Source: UBA11612 sp965228575
GTDB taxonomy: Bacteria > Pseudomonadota > Alphaproteobacteria > Rhodospirillales > Rhodospirillaceae
Direction of reading: 5' to 3'
Assembly (NCBI GenBank): GCA_965228575.1
Contig: CBDDHW010000001.1
Span: 243,754 to 307,753 of the forward strand
DNA: 64,000 bases
The translations under genes and the position numbers were made by a program. The notes below the pieces were generated by a model that saw only the letters and a list, made by a program, of their open reading frames with translations, was not told the DNA's origin and did no database searches. Positions within the stretch are counted from its first letter, which is position 1; each line of letters starts with the position of its first letter. Positions 45,531 through 55,004 of this stretch are shown here, in pieces.

Positions 45531-46967
45531 GTGTCGAGGGGATCACTAAGCGTGACACGCGGTAACGGGGCGACCGTCAATCAAACTGAATGGGACCGTG
45601 TCAAAGCACGTCTTAGAAAAGAGTTCGGCGAAGCTGTTTTTAAGAGCTGGGTGACGCCCATAACGCCAGGCCCAGTTAACAACGGAGAAGTAGAGCTCGC
45701 CGTTCCCACTCGATTCATGCGGGATTGGATTTCTACACATTATGCGGAACGGATTCGCACATTGTGGAATGGCGAAAATCCACACGTGCGAAAAGTGACG
45801 TTGAAAGTGGAGCCGGCGGGAAACAAATCTCGCGTGGCGACGAAGCGTCCACCCGAACCCGTTGCCCCCCCTGGGTCGGCTCAATCTCGACCATCCAGTG
45901 TTTTCTCGGAATCGACATTGTCGTCGTCAACGCTAGGAAAAGATTTATCAGCCCCGCTCGATTCTCGATATGTTTTTGAAAATTTCGTGGTGGGGAAGCC
46001 AAACGAATTTGCCTATGCGGCAGCGAAACGCGTGGCGGAATCAGATCAAGTAAGTTTCAACCCGCTTTTTCTTTATGGCGGGGTTGGCCTCGGCAAGACC
46101 CATCTGATGCACGCAATCGCCTGGGAAATTCGCCAACGGACCCCGGCCCGCCGTGTGGTGTACCTGTCGGCTGAAAAGTTTATGTACAGCTTTGTTCGGG
46201 CACTTCGAAACCAAGATATGGTGTCTTTCAAGGAGCAGTTTCGTTCAGTCGACGTTCTCATGATTGACGACGTGCAATTCATTTCCGGCAAGGACTCAAC
46301 GCAGGAAGAATTTTTCCACACTTTCAATGCGTTAGTGGATCAGGGGCGGCAAATTGTTTTATCGGCTGACAAATCGCCGTCCAATCTCGAAGAAATCGGT
46401 GATCGGTTGCGCTCTCGGTTGTCGTCGGGTCTGGTCGCTGATTTACATCCAACGACCTTTGAACTGCGCTTAGGGATTCTTGATGAGAAAGCGGAGCACC
46501 TCGGCGTTTCAGTTCCTCAGAAAGTTCAAGAATTTCTTGCTCACAAAATTACATCCAATGTTCGTGAGCTCGAGGGTGCATTAACGCGCCTAGTCGCACA
46601 CGCACAATTGGTTGGCGGCGCGCTTACGTTGGAGACGGCGCAGGACCTGCTGCAGGATTTGCTCCGCGCGCACGACCGCCGCTTGACGATGGAAGAAATT
46701 CAAAAGCGTGTCGCCGAGCACTTTAAGATTCGGGTTTCGGACATGAGCTCCGCGCGTCGCTCCAGAGTGGTAGCGCGGCCTCGGCAGGTCGCGATGTACT
46801 TGTCCAAACAGCTGACATCGCGGTCATTGCCGGAAATTGGCCGGGCGTTTGGCGGCCGGGATCACACGACCGTTATGCACGCTGTGCGAAAAGTCGAGGA
46901 GCTTTCTAAGTCAGACAGCGCGTTTGCGGAGGACGTCGAACTTCTCACCCGAATGCTCGAGAGTTAG
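45531..46967 (+). CDS. dnaA: Chromosomal replication initiator protein DnaA
   Basis: DnaA binds and melts the origin. The 478-residue product has an N-terminal domain I (WDRVKARLRKEFGEAVFKSWV), a Ser/Pro-rich linker, Walker A GGVGLGKTHLMHAIA, Walker B VLMIDDVQF, and the domain IV DNA-binding signature GGRDHTTVMHAVRK. It starts with GTG 45531 and a weak ribosome site; GTG at 45552 is an alternative. It is followed by dnaN, recF and gyrB. Confidence 0.96.
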   Translation: MSRGSLSVTRGNGATVNQTEWDRVKARLRKEFGEAVFKSWVTPITPGPVNNGEVELAVPTRFMRDWISTHYAERIRTLWNGENPHVRKVTLKVEPAGNKSRVATKRPPEPVAPPGSAQSRPSSVFSESTLSSSTLGKDLSAPLDSRYVFENFVVGKPNEFAYAAAKRVAESDQVSFNPLFLYGGVGLGKTHLMHAIAWEIRQRTPARRVVYLSAEKFMYSFVRALRNQDMVSFKEQFRSVDVLMIDDVQFISGKDSTQEEFFHTFNALVDQGRQIVLSADKSPSNLEEIGDRLRSRLSSGLVADLHPTTFELRLGILDEKAEHLGVSVPQKVQEFLAHKITSNVRELEGALTRLVAHAQLVGGALTLETAQDLLQDLLRAHDRRLTMEEIQKRVAEHFKIRVSDMSSARRSRVVARPRQVAMYLSKQLTSRSLPEIGRAFGGRDHTTVMHAVRKVEELSKSDSAFAEDVELLTRMLES

Positions 46968-47276
46968 CGTCTCTTTAATTACCGCGCACTAATGGCTTTT
47001 TCAGTGAGCTAGAGTGCTAAGGCACAGCTGGCCCCCGCCCTATTCTCGAAGGATAGAGGGTTGGGCACCCCACCTTCGCCCTATCTCGAAACTTTACATC
47101 GGGCAGTTTTTCCTAGGTGCCAAAAGGCCCTGTGATATACTTTAAGTTTCTCGTCGCACGAAGACGCTACATCCGGTGGGGACCAATCATTTTGGGTTTT
47201 TTGGCCTTTAGATGCTTGGCAGGGGTGGCGCTGTCATCGGGCACCTTAGGGGCAAATTAGAACAGATATATTGAAC
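46968..47276. other. dnaA-dnaN intergenic region with short direct repeats and possible promoter
   Basis: The 309-bp gap contains two near-identical 14-15 bp direct repeats, CGCCCTATTCTCGAA at 47036 and CGCCCTATCTCGAA at 47077, spaced by about 41 bp. An extended -10-like TGATATACT ends at 47141 and may serve dnaN. Their roles are unproven. Confidence 0.45.
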
Positions 47277-48395
47277 ATGAAGTTTATTATTGAGCGCGCT
47301 GCTCTCCTGAAGTCTCTCGGTCACGTGCAAAGTGTGGTGGAACGGCGCAACACCATTCCTATACTTTCTAACGTGCGTTTGGATGCGGCAAAGGGAAAGC
47401 TTTCCCTAAATGCGACGGATATGGATATCGAGATTGCCGAGAGCACAACCGCGGAGGTTGGGAAGGGCGGCTCGACAACTGTTCCCGCCCATACACTCTA
47501 TGACATTGTTCGCAAGTTACCGGACGGCGCGCAGGTTGAAGTCGTATCGGCCTCTGATGGGGGACAGATTGTCCTCACCGCCGGCCGCTCGCGTTTCACT
47601 TTTGCATGTCTTCCTGTTGAAGATTTCCCGGCCATGTCAGATGGCGAGTTGGGGCATTCATTCAAACTTGCATCAGCGGATCTTAAATCTCTCATTGATC
47701 GAACGCGATTTGCAATATCGACCGAAGAAACACGGTATTACCTAAACGGAATTTACGTTCACGCTGCGAAAAGTGATGGCGTGGATGTGTTGCGCGCTGT
47801 CGCCACCGATGGGCACCGTCTCGCGCGCGTTGAGCTTCCTTTGCCTGATGGCGCATCGGGGATGCCTGGAGTTATTGTTCCGCGCAAAGCGATTATCGAA
47901 ATGCGCAAGCTGATTGATGAGACAGAAAGTGATGTTGAGATCGCGTTATCCGATTCCAAAATCAAATTTAGTTTTGACGATGTCGTTCTTACCTCCAAAC
48001 TTATCGATGGAACGTTCCCTGACTACGAACGCGTAATACCGACCGGCAACGACAAAGTGCTCGAAGCGGAATGTAAGCTCATGTTTAATGCGGTCGATCG
48101 TGTTTCGGCGATTAGCTCGGAGAAATCTAGATCGATAAAAATGAGCTGTGACAAAGGGTTAGTCACCTTGTCGGCGTCGAGCCCTGAGGCAGGAAGCGCT
48201 ATCGAAGAGGTTGAGGCAACCTACGGATCAGGGCAACTCGAAATAGGATTTAATTCACGATATTTGCTCGAAATTCTGGGGCAGATAGAAGGTGATGCCG
48301 TGCGGTTTACGATGGCCGATGCCGCGTCTCCGACCATCATGCGTGATGTTGCGGACGCGTCCGCCGTCTATGTCTTAATGCCGATGCGCGTGTGA
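47277..48395 (+). CDS. dnaN: DNA polymerase III beta sliding clamp
   Basis: DnaN forms the ring that tethers polymerase to DNA. The 372-residue product begins MKFIIERAALLKSLGHVQSV and has FAISTEETRYYLNGIYVH and the C-terminal YVLMPMRV that forms part of the partner pocket. A TTG six bases earlier is in frame but ATG 47277 gives the family start. The stop overlaps recF. Confidence 0.97.
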   Translation: MKFIIERAALLKSLGHVQSVVERRNTIPILSNVRLDAAKGKLSLNATDMDIEIAESTTAEVGKGGSTTVPAHTLYDIVRKLPDGAQVEVVSASDGGQIVLTAGRSRFTFACLPVEDFPAMSDGELGHSFKLASADLKSLIDRTRFAISTEETRYYLNGIYVHAAKSDGVDVLRAVATDGHRLARVELPLPDGASGMPGVIVPRKAIIEMRKLIDETESDVEIALSDSKIKFSFDDVVLTSKLIDGTFPDYERVIPTGNDKVLEAECKLMFNAVDRVSAISSEKSRSIKMSCDKGLVTLSASSPEAGSAIEEVEATYGSGQLEIGFNSRYLLEILGQIEGDAVRFTMADAASPTIMRDVADASAVYVLMPMRV

Positions 48396-49642
48396 TAGCG
48401 AGTGGGGATTATTCACCGGTGGCTGTCTCAGCACCGCATATGTCTACATCATCTGAAGCAGATGACGGGCTCCGGCGGGCGGATGAACGCGTCACTGTAG
48501 AGCACCTTACTCTTACTGATTTCAGATCTTATCGATCCTTGCGCATCAAGACAGATACGCGCTCAGTGGTTTTAACTGGGCCGAACGGGGCTGGAAAAAC
48601 AAATATTTTGGAAGCGTTATCTTTTCTTTCTCCTGGCCGCGGTCTTCGAGGCGCAAGGCTCAGTGAAGTTGGATACTCTTCAACTGCTGACGGAGATGAT
48701 CACCAGGACGTGCGCCCGTGGGCGGTCGCCGTTAAGCTCAATACGGCGAACGGACCGGTTGATCTTGGTACGGGAACGACCTCTTCGAATGACTCTCGCC
48801 GCATAGTTCATATTGACGGCGATACGGCTCGCAGCGCTACAGCGCTGCAAGATCACCTCAGTGTTGTCTGGTTGACACCGGCTATGGATCGTTTGTTTTC
48901 TGACGGGCCTGGTGGTCGCAGGCGTTTCATTGACCGACTGGTCGCGACGCTTGATTCTTCGCATACAGGGCGGACAGCGGCCTATGACCAAGCCTACCGC
49001 CAACGCCTCAAACTCATGCGGGACGATGATGGAGACGAAGCTTGGTTTACGGCGCTTGAAGATACGATGGCGCGACATGGCATCGCTTTGGCGGCTGCAC
49101 GAAGTGATTTCGTAACCCGGCTCAACGACAAGCTCGCCTGTACGTCAGAGCAGTTTCCCGCTGCACGCATTGACCTAGAGGGAGCCATTGATGAGTGGTT
49201 GGCAAAGATGCCTGCAATCGATGTTGAAGATGCGATGCGCCAAAGTCTTCGCCGCGAGCGCGATGGGTGTCAGGATGACGGCGTAGGCCCCCATAAGTCG
49301 GATATCGCGGTTTATATGTCCGCACCGGGACATGCCTCGAACAATCAGCCCGCTGCTATGTGTTCCACGGGCGAGCAAAAAGCACTGCTTATTTCGCTTA
49401 TTTTGGCGCACGCACGATTGCAAAAAGAACAACGGGGCCATGTTCCCATTTTATTGCTCGATGAAATTGCTGCCCATCTGGATCCAGACCGACGCAAGGC
49501 CCTGTTTGGTGAAATCCTGGATCTAGAGGCGCAAGCCTGGATGACGGGGACAGATGCAGCTTTATTCAGGGAGTTAGGCGACGCTGCCCAGTTCTTTAGT
49601 GTTCAAAATAAAAAGCTGACGGCGACATCACTGCCGCGCTAG
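48392..49642 (+). CDS. recF: DNA replication and repair protein RecF
   Basis: RecF loads RecA at gaps. The protein contains LTLTDFRSYRSLRI, the Walker A TGPNGAGKTNILEAL, the signature CSTGEQKALLISLILAHA and Walker B ILLLDEIAAHLDPDRR. About 35 residues before the usual RecF start are atypical; GTG 48392 overlaps the dnaN stop as GTGA, and ATG 48440 is an alternative start. gyrB follows at 49 bp. Confidence 0.94.
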   Translation: MIASGDYSPVAVSAPHMSTSSEADDGLRRADERVTVEHLTLTDFRSYRSLRIKTDTRSVVLTGPNGAGKTNILEALSFLSPGRGLRGARLSEVGYSSTADGDDHQDVRPWAVAVKLNTANGPVDLGTGTTSSNDSRRIVHIDGDTARSATALQDHLSVVWLTPAMDRLFSDGPGGRRRFIDRLVATLDSSHTGRTAAYDQAYRQRLKLMRDDDGDEAWFTALEDTMARHGIALAAARSDFVTRLNDKLACTSEQFPAARIDLEGAIDEWLAKMPAIDVEDAMRQSLRRERDGCQDDGVGPHKSDIAVYMSAPGHASNNQPAAMCSTGEQKALLISLILAHARLQKEQRGHVPILLLDEIAAHLDPDRRKALFGEILDLEAQAWMTGTDAALFRELGDAAQFFSVQNKKLTATSLPR

Positions 49643-49691
49643 ATTTTTTGTAATCCGGACGTACATATAAAATGACCAAAGAGACGATTTG

Positions 49692-52157
49692 ATGACCCCT
49701 CCCGCAGCTAAAGAAAAAAGCACTGACAAAGCTTACGATGCCGAATCAATCAAGGTTCTCAAGGGCCTTGATGCGGTTCGCAAACGGCCCGGTATGTATA
49801 TCGGGGATACAGACGATGGGTCTGGACTCCATCACATGGTGTACGAAGTGGTGGACAACGCCATTGACGAGTCGCTGGCAGGGTATTGCGACCGTATCGA
49901 GGTTGTCTTGAATGGCGACGGCAGCTGCGTCGTTCGCGACAATGGCCGCGGTATTCCGGTTGATATTCACAAAGATGAAGGTGTTTCGGCCGCTGAAGTC
50001 ATCATGACCCAGCTCCATGCGGGTGGGAAATTCGACCAAAACTCATACAAGGTTTCTGGCGGATTGCACGGCGTTGGCGTGTCGGTCGTCAACGCCTTGT
50101 CCTCAGTCTTAGAGATGCGCATTTGGCGCAATGGCAAAGAACATTTTATGCGGTTCCGCGATGGTGTCGCCGAAGTGCCTCTTGCAGTAACTGGCGATTC
50201 CCCAAAGGAAACAGAAGGGAGTCGCGCTGGTCAGCTCAAGACGGGAACAGAAATATATTTTCTTCCGTCGAAAGAAACATTCACTAAGACGGAGTTCGAC
50301 TATGGGACGTTAGAGCACCGTTTACGCGAGCTCGCATTTCTGAATTCCGGCGTCTTTCTCAATCTCACCGACGCCCGCCACAGTGAAGTCAAATCGATCG
50401 ATTTACATTACGAGGGCGGCATAGAGGCCTTCGTAAAGTATCTAGATCGCACTAAATCTGCGTTGCATGAACCCCCGGTGACGCTCGCCGCCGAGCGCGA
50501 CGGAATATCTGTCGAGCTGTCAATGGAATGGAACGACAGCTATCACGAAAACACATTGTGTTTCACAAATAATATCCCGCAAAGAGATGGTGGGACTCAC
50601 TTGGCGGGGTTTCGCGCCGCGCTGACGCGAACAATCAATCACTATGCAAACGCTCACGGTATGGGGAAAAAAGACAAGGTCTCGCTCACCGGCGATGATA
50701 TGCGCGAGGGCTTAACCTGCGTGCTGTCCGTGAAAGTTCCAGATCCCAAATTTTCGTCCCAAACGAAAGACAAGCTCGTGTCCTCCGAGGTGCGCCCGGT
50801 GGTCGAAGGTGTGGTCGGCGAGAAACTTGGCGAGTGGTTTGAAGAACACCCCAATGAAGCCCGCAAAGTCGTTGGCAAAGTTGTTGAAGCCGCGTTTGCT
50901 CGTGAGGCCGCACGGAAGGCGCGCGAGTTAACCCGCCGCAAAGGGGCCTTGGATCTTGCCTCCTTGCCCGGAAAGCTTGCCGATTGTCAAAACCGGGACC
51001 CGGCGACATCCGAAATTTTTATTGTTGAGGGTGATTCTGCGGGTGGTTCAGCCAAGCAAGGGCGCGACCGCGCATTTCAGGCCATATTGCCGTTGAAAGG
51101 CAAAATCTTAAACGTTGAGCGCGCCCGTTTCGACAAGATGCTGAGCTCAGCTGAAATCGGCACTTTAATTACGGCACTTGGAACAGGCATCGGTCCAGAA
51201 GAATTCAACATTGAGAAACTGCGATATCACAAAATTATCATCATGACTGACGCGGATGTGGACGGAAGCCATATCCGAACACTTCTTTTGACATTCTTTT
51301 ATAGACAAATGCCGCAGATTATTGAGAACGGGCATCTCTATATTGCTCAGCCTCCACTCTACAAAGTGAAAAAGAGCAGCTCCGAGGTTTACCTTAAAGA
51401 CGACGAGGCCATGGAGGACTACCTTATTGGAGCCGGTCTGGCGAACGCCAAACTCGTTCTGCAAGGCGGTGGCCAAATCGCCGGGGAAGATCTAAGGCAG
51501 CTCGTATACAAAGCACGCGATATCAAAAACAGTTTACAGCTTCTCGCGCGCACGCTTCCTCTTAGCATTGTCGAACAATGCGCGATCGCCGGGGCTTTTA
51601 ATCCTGACGTGCTCTCGAACATAGAGCTCGCGCGTCAAGCCGCCGACTATGTTGCAAAACGTTTGGATCATCTTGAAACCGAATACGAAAAAGGGTGGTC
51701 TGGAGAGTCGGCGGAAGGTGGCGGCCTTAAGTTTGAGCGCACTGTACGCGGCGTAACCGAAACATATATCTTGGATGGTCGGACTCTTCGATCGTCAGAA
51801 GCAATGCATCTTGATGGGTTGGCTGCGGAGCTCCAAACGACTTATACGCGCGAGTCCACACTTAACGTGAAAGACGAGGAAACAATTGTTTCAGGCCCGG
51901 TATCACTTGTCGGTGCTGTGATGAGAATTGGCAAGAAGGGGTTGTCGCTTCAGCGCTACAAGGGTCTTGGAGAAATGAACCCGGAGCAACTTTGGGAAAC
52001 CACCCTAGATAAAAGTGCGCGAACCTTGTTGCAGGTCAAGGTCAATCACGGCGATGAAGCCAACGAAGTTTTCTCTACCCTCATGGGAGATGTCGTCGAG
52101 CACCGCCGCGATTTCATTCAGGAAAACGCGCTGTCCGTCAGAAACCTCGACGTCTAG
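49692..52157 (+). CDS. gyrB: DNA gyrase subunit B
   Basis: GyrB supplies the ATPase and Toprim parts of gyrase. Visible motifs are RPGMYIGDTDDGSGLHHMVYE, DNGRGIPVDIH, GLHGVGVSVVNALS, the Toprim EGDSAGGSAKQGRDR and MTDADVDGSHIRTLLLTFFYR, and YKGLGEMNPEQLWETT. The 821-residue length is normal. It ends the dnaA-dnaN-recF-gyrB array and is convergent with a small ribbon-helix-helix gene. Confidence 0.97.
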   Translation: MTPPAAKEKSTDKAYDAESIKVLKGLDAVRKRPGMYIGDTDDGSGLHHMVYEVVDNAIDESLAGYCDRIEVVLNGDGSCVVRDNGRGIPVDIHKDEGVSAAEVIMTQLHAGGKFDQNSYKVSGGLHGVGVSVVNALSSVLEMRIWRNGKEHFMRFRDGVAEVPLAVTGDSPKETEGSRAGQLKTGTEIYFLPSKETFTKTEFDYGTLEHRLRELAFLNSGVFLNLTDARHSEVKSIDLHYEGGIEAFVKYLDRTKSALHEPPVTLAAERDGISVELSMEWNDSYHENTLCFTNNIPQRDGGTHLAGFRAALTRTINHYANAHGMGKKDKVSLTGDDMREGLTCVLSVKVPDPKFSSQTKDKLVSSEVRPVVEGVVGEKLGEWFEEHPNEARKVVGKVVEAAFAREAARKARELTRRKGALDLASLPGKLADCQNRDPATSEIFIVEGDSAGGSAKQGRDRAFQAILPLKGKILNVERARFDKMLSSAEIGTLITALGTGIGPEEFNIEKLRYHKIIIMTDADVDGSHIRTLLLTFFYRQMPQIIENGHLYIAQPPLYKVKKSSSEVYLKDDEAMEDYLIGAGLANAKLVLQGGGQIAGEDLRQLVYKARDIKNSLQLLARTLPLSIVEQCAIAGAFNPDVLSNIELARQAADYVAKRLDHLETEYEKGWSGESAEGGGLKFERTVRGVTETYILDGRTLRSSEAMHLDGLAAELQTTYTRESTLNVKDEETIVSGPVSLVGAVMRIGKKGLSLQRYKGLGEMNPEQLWETTLDKSARTLLQVKVNHGDEANEVFSTLMGDVVEHRRDFIQENALSVRNLDV

Positions 52158-52177
52158 GTTGCTCGCAAAACTGTACT

Positions 52178-52447
52178 TCAGTCTTTACCGACGACGATCT
52201 GCATCCGATCATCTTCGTCGCTCAAGGTTTCGACCACACGCTGGTGATCCTCCCAAGTGTCGGCAAATTCCATAAGCGCTTGGAGCAAAAGCTGATCCAT
52301 ACTTTTGTCCATGCTTTTCGCTAGATTTTCGAGGCGTTCTTCGAGGTCTTTGGGAACAGCGATCTGAAGTGCACCGCTTTTCTTACGCTGGCTCGCTGTT
52401 TTAGTTTTAGTTTTGTTTTTTCGCGGTGATTTCTTTTTTGTCGCCAT
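52178..52447 (-). CDS. Small ribbon-helix-helix-type protein
   Basis: This 89-residue protein has a Lys-rich first 25 residues, then LQIAVPKDLEERLENLAKSM followed by DQLLLQALMEFADTWED, the strand-helix-helix pattern of CopG/RHH DNA-binding proteins. ATG 52447 has AGGA about 8 bases upstream and is preferred over 52474. No toxin partner is adjacent, so it is more likely a lone regulator than an antitoxin. Function is unknown. Confidence 0.65.
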   Translation of the reverse strand: MATKKKSPRKNKTKTKTASQRKKSGALQIAVPKDLEERLENLAKSMDKSMDQLLLQALMEFADTWEDHQRVVETLSDEDDRMQIVVGKD

Positions 52448-53144
52448 GCTGAAGTCCTGCTCGCGGGGGCTCATGTGTCTGCGTCGGGGTGCTTCTTATG
52501 CCAAATCAAGCAGGTATTGAAGGTATCTGTAATATCACCGGGTCTCACTCGCCCCGGCTCGCCAAAGAAACTTGTCAAAAATGTCGGTGCCAAGGTGAAG
52601 GCTGAGGCGTTTTGAGTCCAAATTGGCGAGAGGGCAAAGAATCTAAGTAACTCCTGGTTGAAAAACGGCGTATTTTTTTGAAATATTATTGCGTAATTGA
52701 GTCTTAAAGAACTTAACCGGGCTTTTTGTGGCTTTTTGGAGCGCCCAACGCGTACGAGTCTGAATTATAATAGAAATAATACGTCAGGTGGCTTCGACCC
52801 ATTTCCACCTGACCACACAATCCCCCCAAAATTGAACGAATATTTCAATCTTTTATATCCGTGCGGAACTATGATTCACGGAGCGCGCCAAAAAAGAGCA
52901 TTAATTTTCATTGCGCGATCGCCATCTCATCACCAAATACTCCGCGCATCACAAGGTTCGCCAAAATAAATGGCGGCACATATTACGGCGCGCTTATCGC
53001 GCTGGAAGTTGGGGAGGGCCCAGAGGCCCACGACGAATAACCGGAAACGGTACCGGTCTCTGAACATAAGGGTACGCATGAGCCAAATCAGACCTTTTAC
53101 GGTCTGGTAAGGGCGCTGTGTTGAAACAAGGTAAGGAGACCTCC
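52448..53144. other. 697-bp intergenic region with an inverted repeat
   Basis: No supported gene. A perfect 9-bp inverted repeat (GTCAGGTGG at 52783-52791 and CCACCTGAC at 52805-52813) encloses a 13-base loop, without a T-tract. A 90-codon plus-strand frame at 52697-52969 has no recognisable features. The sleB promoter should be near the right end. Confidence 0.45.
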
Positions 53145-53888
53145 GTGGTCGCTATGAAACGAATGCAGAGAATATTTTCTAACTTCCGATTATTCACCGC
53201 GCCCATCGTCTTGGGCGCCGCCATACTTTTATTAACCGGGCCATCCGCATCCGCAGGGGAAATCCCCGACGACATGCATATTGATTTCAACAGTATCGCT
53301 GTGTCGAAGGACGAGCTCGTTTGCCTGGCGTTGAACGATTACTGGGAAGCGCGAAGTGAAAGCCTTGCCGGGCGCGTCGCCGTGGCGAAAGTTGTTTTAA
53401 ACCGTGCCATGGACCGCCGTTTCCCGAAGAATTTGTGCAATGTCGTGAAGGAGAACCGTGTTCGCGATGTGCTCCACCGATGTCAGTTCTCTTGGTATTG
53501 CGATGCCAAGGCCGATACCCCTTACGAACATGAAGAATGGCGCACTTCGTTAAGAATCGCAGCCGCTGTACTTCAAAAGGATGCCGCTATCGCCGACCCC
53601 ACGGGCGGCGCTCTTTGGTATCATGCTGATTTCACCAAGCCAGCGTGGTCGTCAGGTTACGAAACCACCACGATCATCGGCAGTCATATTTTCTATCGCG
53701 ATCCGTCGGACTATCGCCGCGTAAATAATGCGACCCGCCCATCATTTGTTTATCGCCTGAGCGCATTTTCGGAGTTCGCGGCGGTGCAGTCCTCACGCGA
53801 GCCGCGTGCGTATGCCAGTGCTGATAGTTCGGACTCAGCCGTACCTGTGCAGCCCGGCCCCGCTCCTGCGCAACCACTCACACGCTGA
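53145..53888 (+). CDS. Secreted SleB-type cell wall hydrolase
   Basis: The protein has an N-terminal signal or anchor (FTAPIVLGAAILLLTGPSASA) and a hydrolase_2/SleB domain with the catalytic-region LALNDYWEARSESLAGRVAVAKVVLNR, CQFSWYCD and ALWYHADFTKPAW. SleB-type enzymes cleave peptidoglycan glycan strands as lytic transglycosylases. GTG 53145 has AAGGAG 6 bases before; ATG 53154 is an alternative. The Ala/Pro/Ser-rich tail overlaps the convergent metallopeptidase gene by 54 bp. Confidence 0.88.
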   Translation: MVAMKRMQRIFSNFRLFTAPIVLGAAILLLTGPSASAGEIPDDMHIDFNSIAVSKDELVCLALNDYWEARSESLAGRVAVAKVVLNRAMDRRFPKNLCNVVKENRVRDVLHRCQFSWYCDAKADTPYEHEEWRTSLRIAAAVLQKDAAIADPTGGALWYHADFTKPAWSSGYETTTIIGSHIFYRDPSDYRRVNNATRPSFVYRLSAFSEFAAVQSSREPRAYASADSSDSAVPVQPGPAPAQPLTR

Positions 53889-54564
53889 GTTCATTTCTAC
53901 ACCATACGGCTTGAGTAAGTTGACGGTGCATCTCTTGAAAGCATCGCCATGGTTGGGATGTGCGAGGTGTGCGACCTCATGCGCAATCACGTAAGTCAGG
54001 ACATCATCCGGCGCTAAAATAAGACGCCAGGAGAAAGATAGTTTGCCTCCGGGTGCGCAGCTACCCCACCGGCTTCTCGTGTCCCGTAGAGTTATTCTTG
54101 AAATTGGCCGGCCCAGTGTCTCAGCCATCGCATTTGCCTGAGGAAGGATTTTCTCTCGCGCTTCTCGCTTTAGCCAATCGATAATGCGCCGACGGCTATG
54201 CTCCGGTTGACCGGTAACGAAAATTTTCCCGCATTCGCGCCACACGCCGCCTCGTAGCTGAGGTCTAGCTTCGACCAAATGATCTACGCCGCGAAATGGA
54301 ATAACGGATCCGCGTTCTAGGGGAATACGATGCTGGAAGGTCGGCAAGGCGTTCGCGAATCCAATCGAGGTGGTCCTTTACGAACGTTGCGACAATTTTG
54401 TTGCTCACCCGTTTTGGTCGTACCAGAACGATGCAGTCTCTCGCAGGCTCGACGCGAAGTTTAAGTCGCCGTGCTCGCGCATTGGTCTGTACAACTAAGT
54501 GGTTTAACACCTCGGCTGCGTTGCCGTCGTCAGTTGGAAATCGAAGTGTCTTTAAAATGTCCAC
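53835..54564 (-). pseudogene. YgjP/DUF45-type metallopeptidase, split by a frameshift
   Basis: Two overlapping frames encode one protein. The N-terminal part (from GTG 54564) gives NARARRLKLRVEP, VLVRPKRVS and DHLDWIRERLADLP; the C-terminal part (from about 54323 down) gives RGGVWRECGKIFVTG, RDTRSRWGSC and the zinc site AHEVAHLAHPNHGDAFK. Removing one base from the GGGG run at 54320-54323 (CCCC on the coding strand) joins them into about 242 residues, normal for YgjP proteins. As written, neither half is complete. The 5' end overlaps the YcgN-like gene by 13 bp. Confidence 0.85.
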
Positions 54565-55004
54565 GATACGACGTGTGTATGAATTGGACCGGCGTCGCGC
54601 TCCGAAATACACCGTCCGCGCACGGACACCGTCGCACGATGGACTGAATCTGGATCACCGCTGACAAGCGGATGCCAATGCGGTAGGTCCTTTCCATTTT
54701 TCACCAAGCGATACGCGCATGTTCGTGGAAGCCAGTCAATGACATCTAATTCGTCCGGGGACAATACGACGCAGTCAGGCACCAGTTTTTTGCGTTGCGG
54801 GTAATTTGTGCAGCGGCATGAATGAACATCGAGAAGATGACAAGCAACGTTCGTAGATTTTAATTTGCCGCCATCTCCGCGAATTTTGTGAAGGCAACAC
54901 TTTCCGCACCCGTCGCACAGGCTTTCCCACTCTTTGTGGGTCATTTCGTGGAGCTTCTTTTTGCGCCAGTAATGTGGCTCCAGCTTTTCGTCTTTCTCTG
55001 TCAA
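54552..55004 (-). CDS. YcgN-like cysteine-cluster protein (UPF0260)
   Basis: The 150-residue protein has a Cys-rich set of motifs, CDGCGKCCLHK, ACHLLDVHSCRCTNYPQR and CVVLSPDEL, and the family stretch WLPRTCAYRLVKNGKDLPHWHPLVSGDPDSVHRA (residue part only). The family may bind a metal or iron-sulfur cluster, but its role is unknown. TTG 55004 is the start, overlapping the restored sco stop as TTGA, so it was probably co-transcribed with sco. Confidence 0.85.
   Translation of the reverse strand: MTEKDEKLEPHYWRKKKLHEMTHKEWESLCDGCGKCCLHKIRGDGGKLKSTNVACHLLDVHSCRCTNYPQRKKLVPDCVVLSPDELDVIDWLPRTCAYRLVKNGKDLPHWHPLVSGDPDSVHRATVSVRGRCISERDAGPIHTHVVSWTF

Noticed and set aside
52178..52447. Toxin-antitoxin module
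   Set aside because: The ribbon-helix-helix gene has no adjacent toxin-like frame.
52697..52969. 90-codon plus-strand frame in the gyrB-sleB gap
   Set aside because: TTG start, no motif, low-complexity content and an internal hairpin; not supported as a gene.
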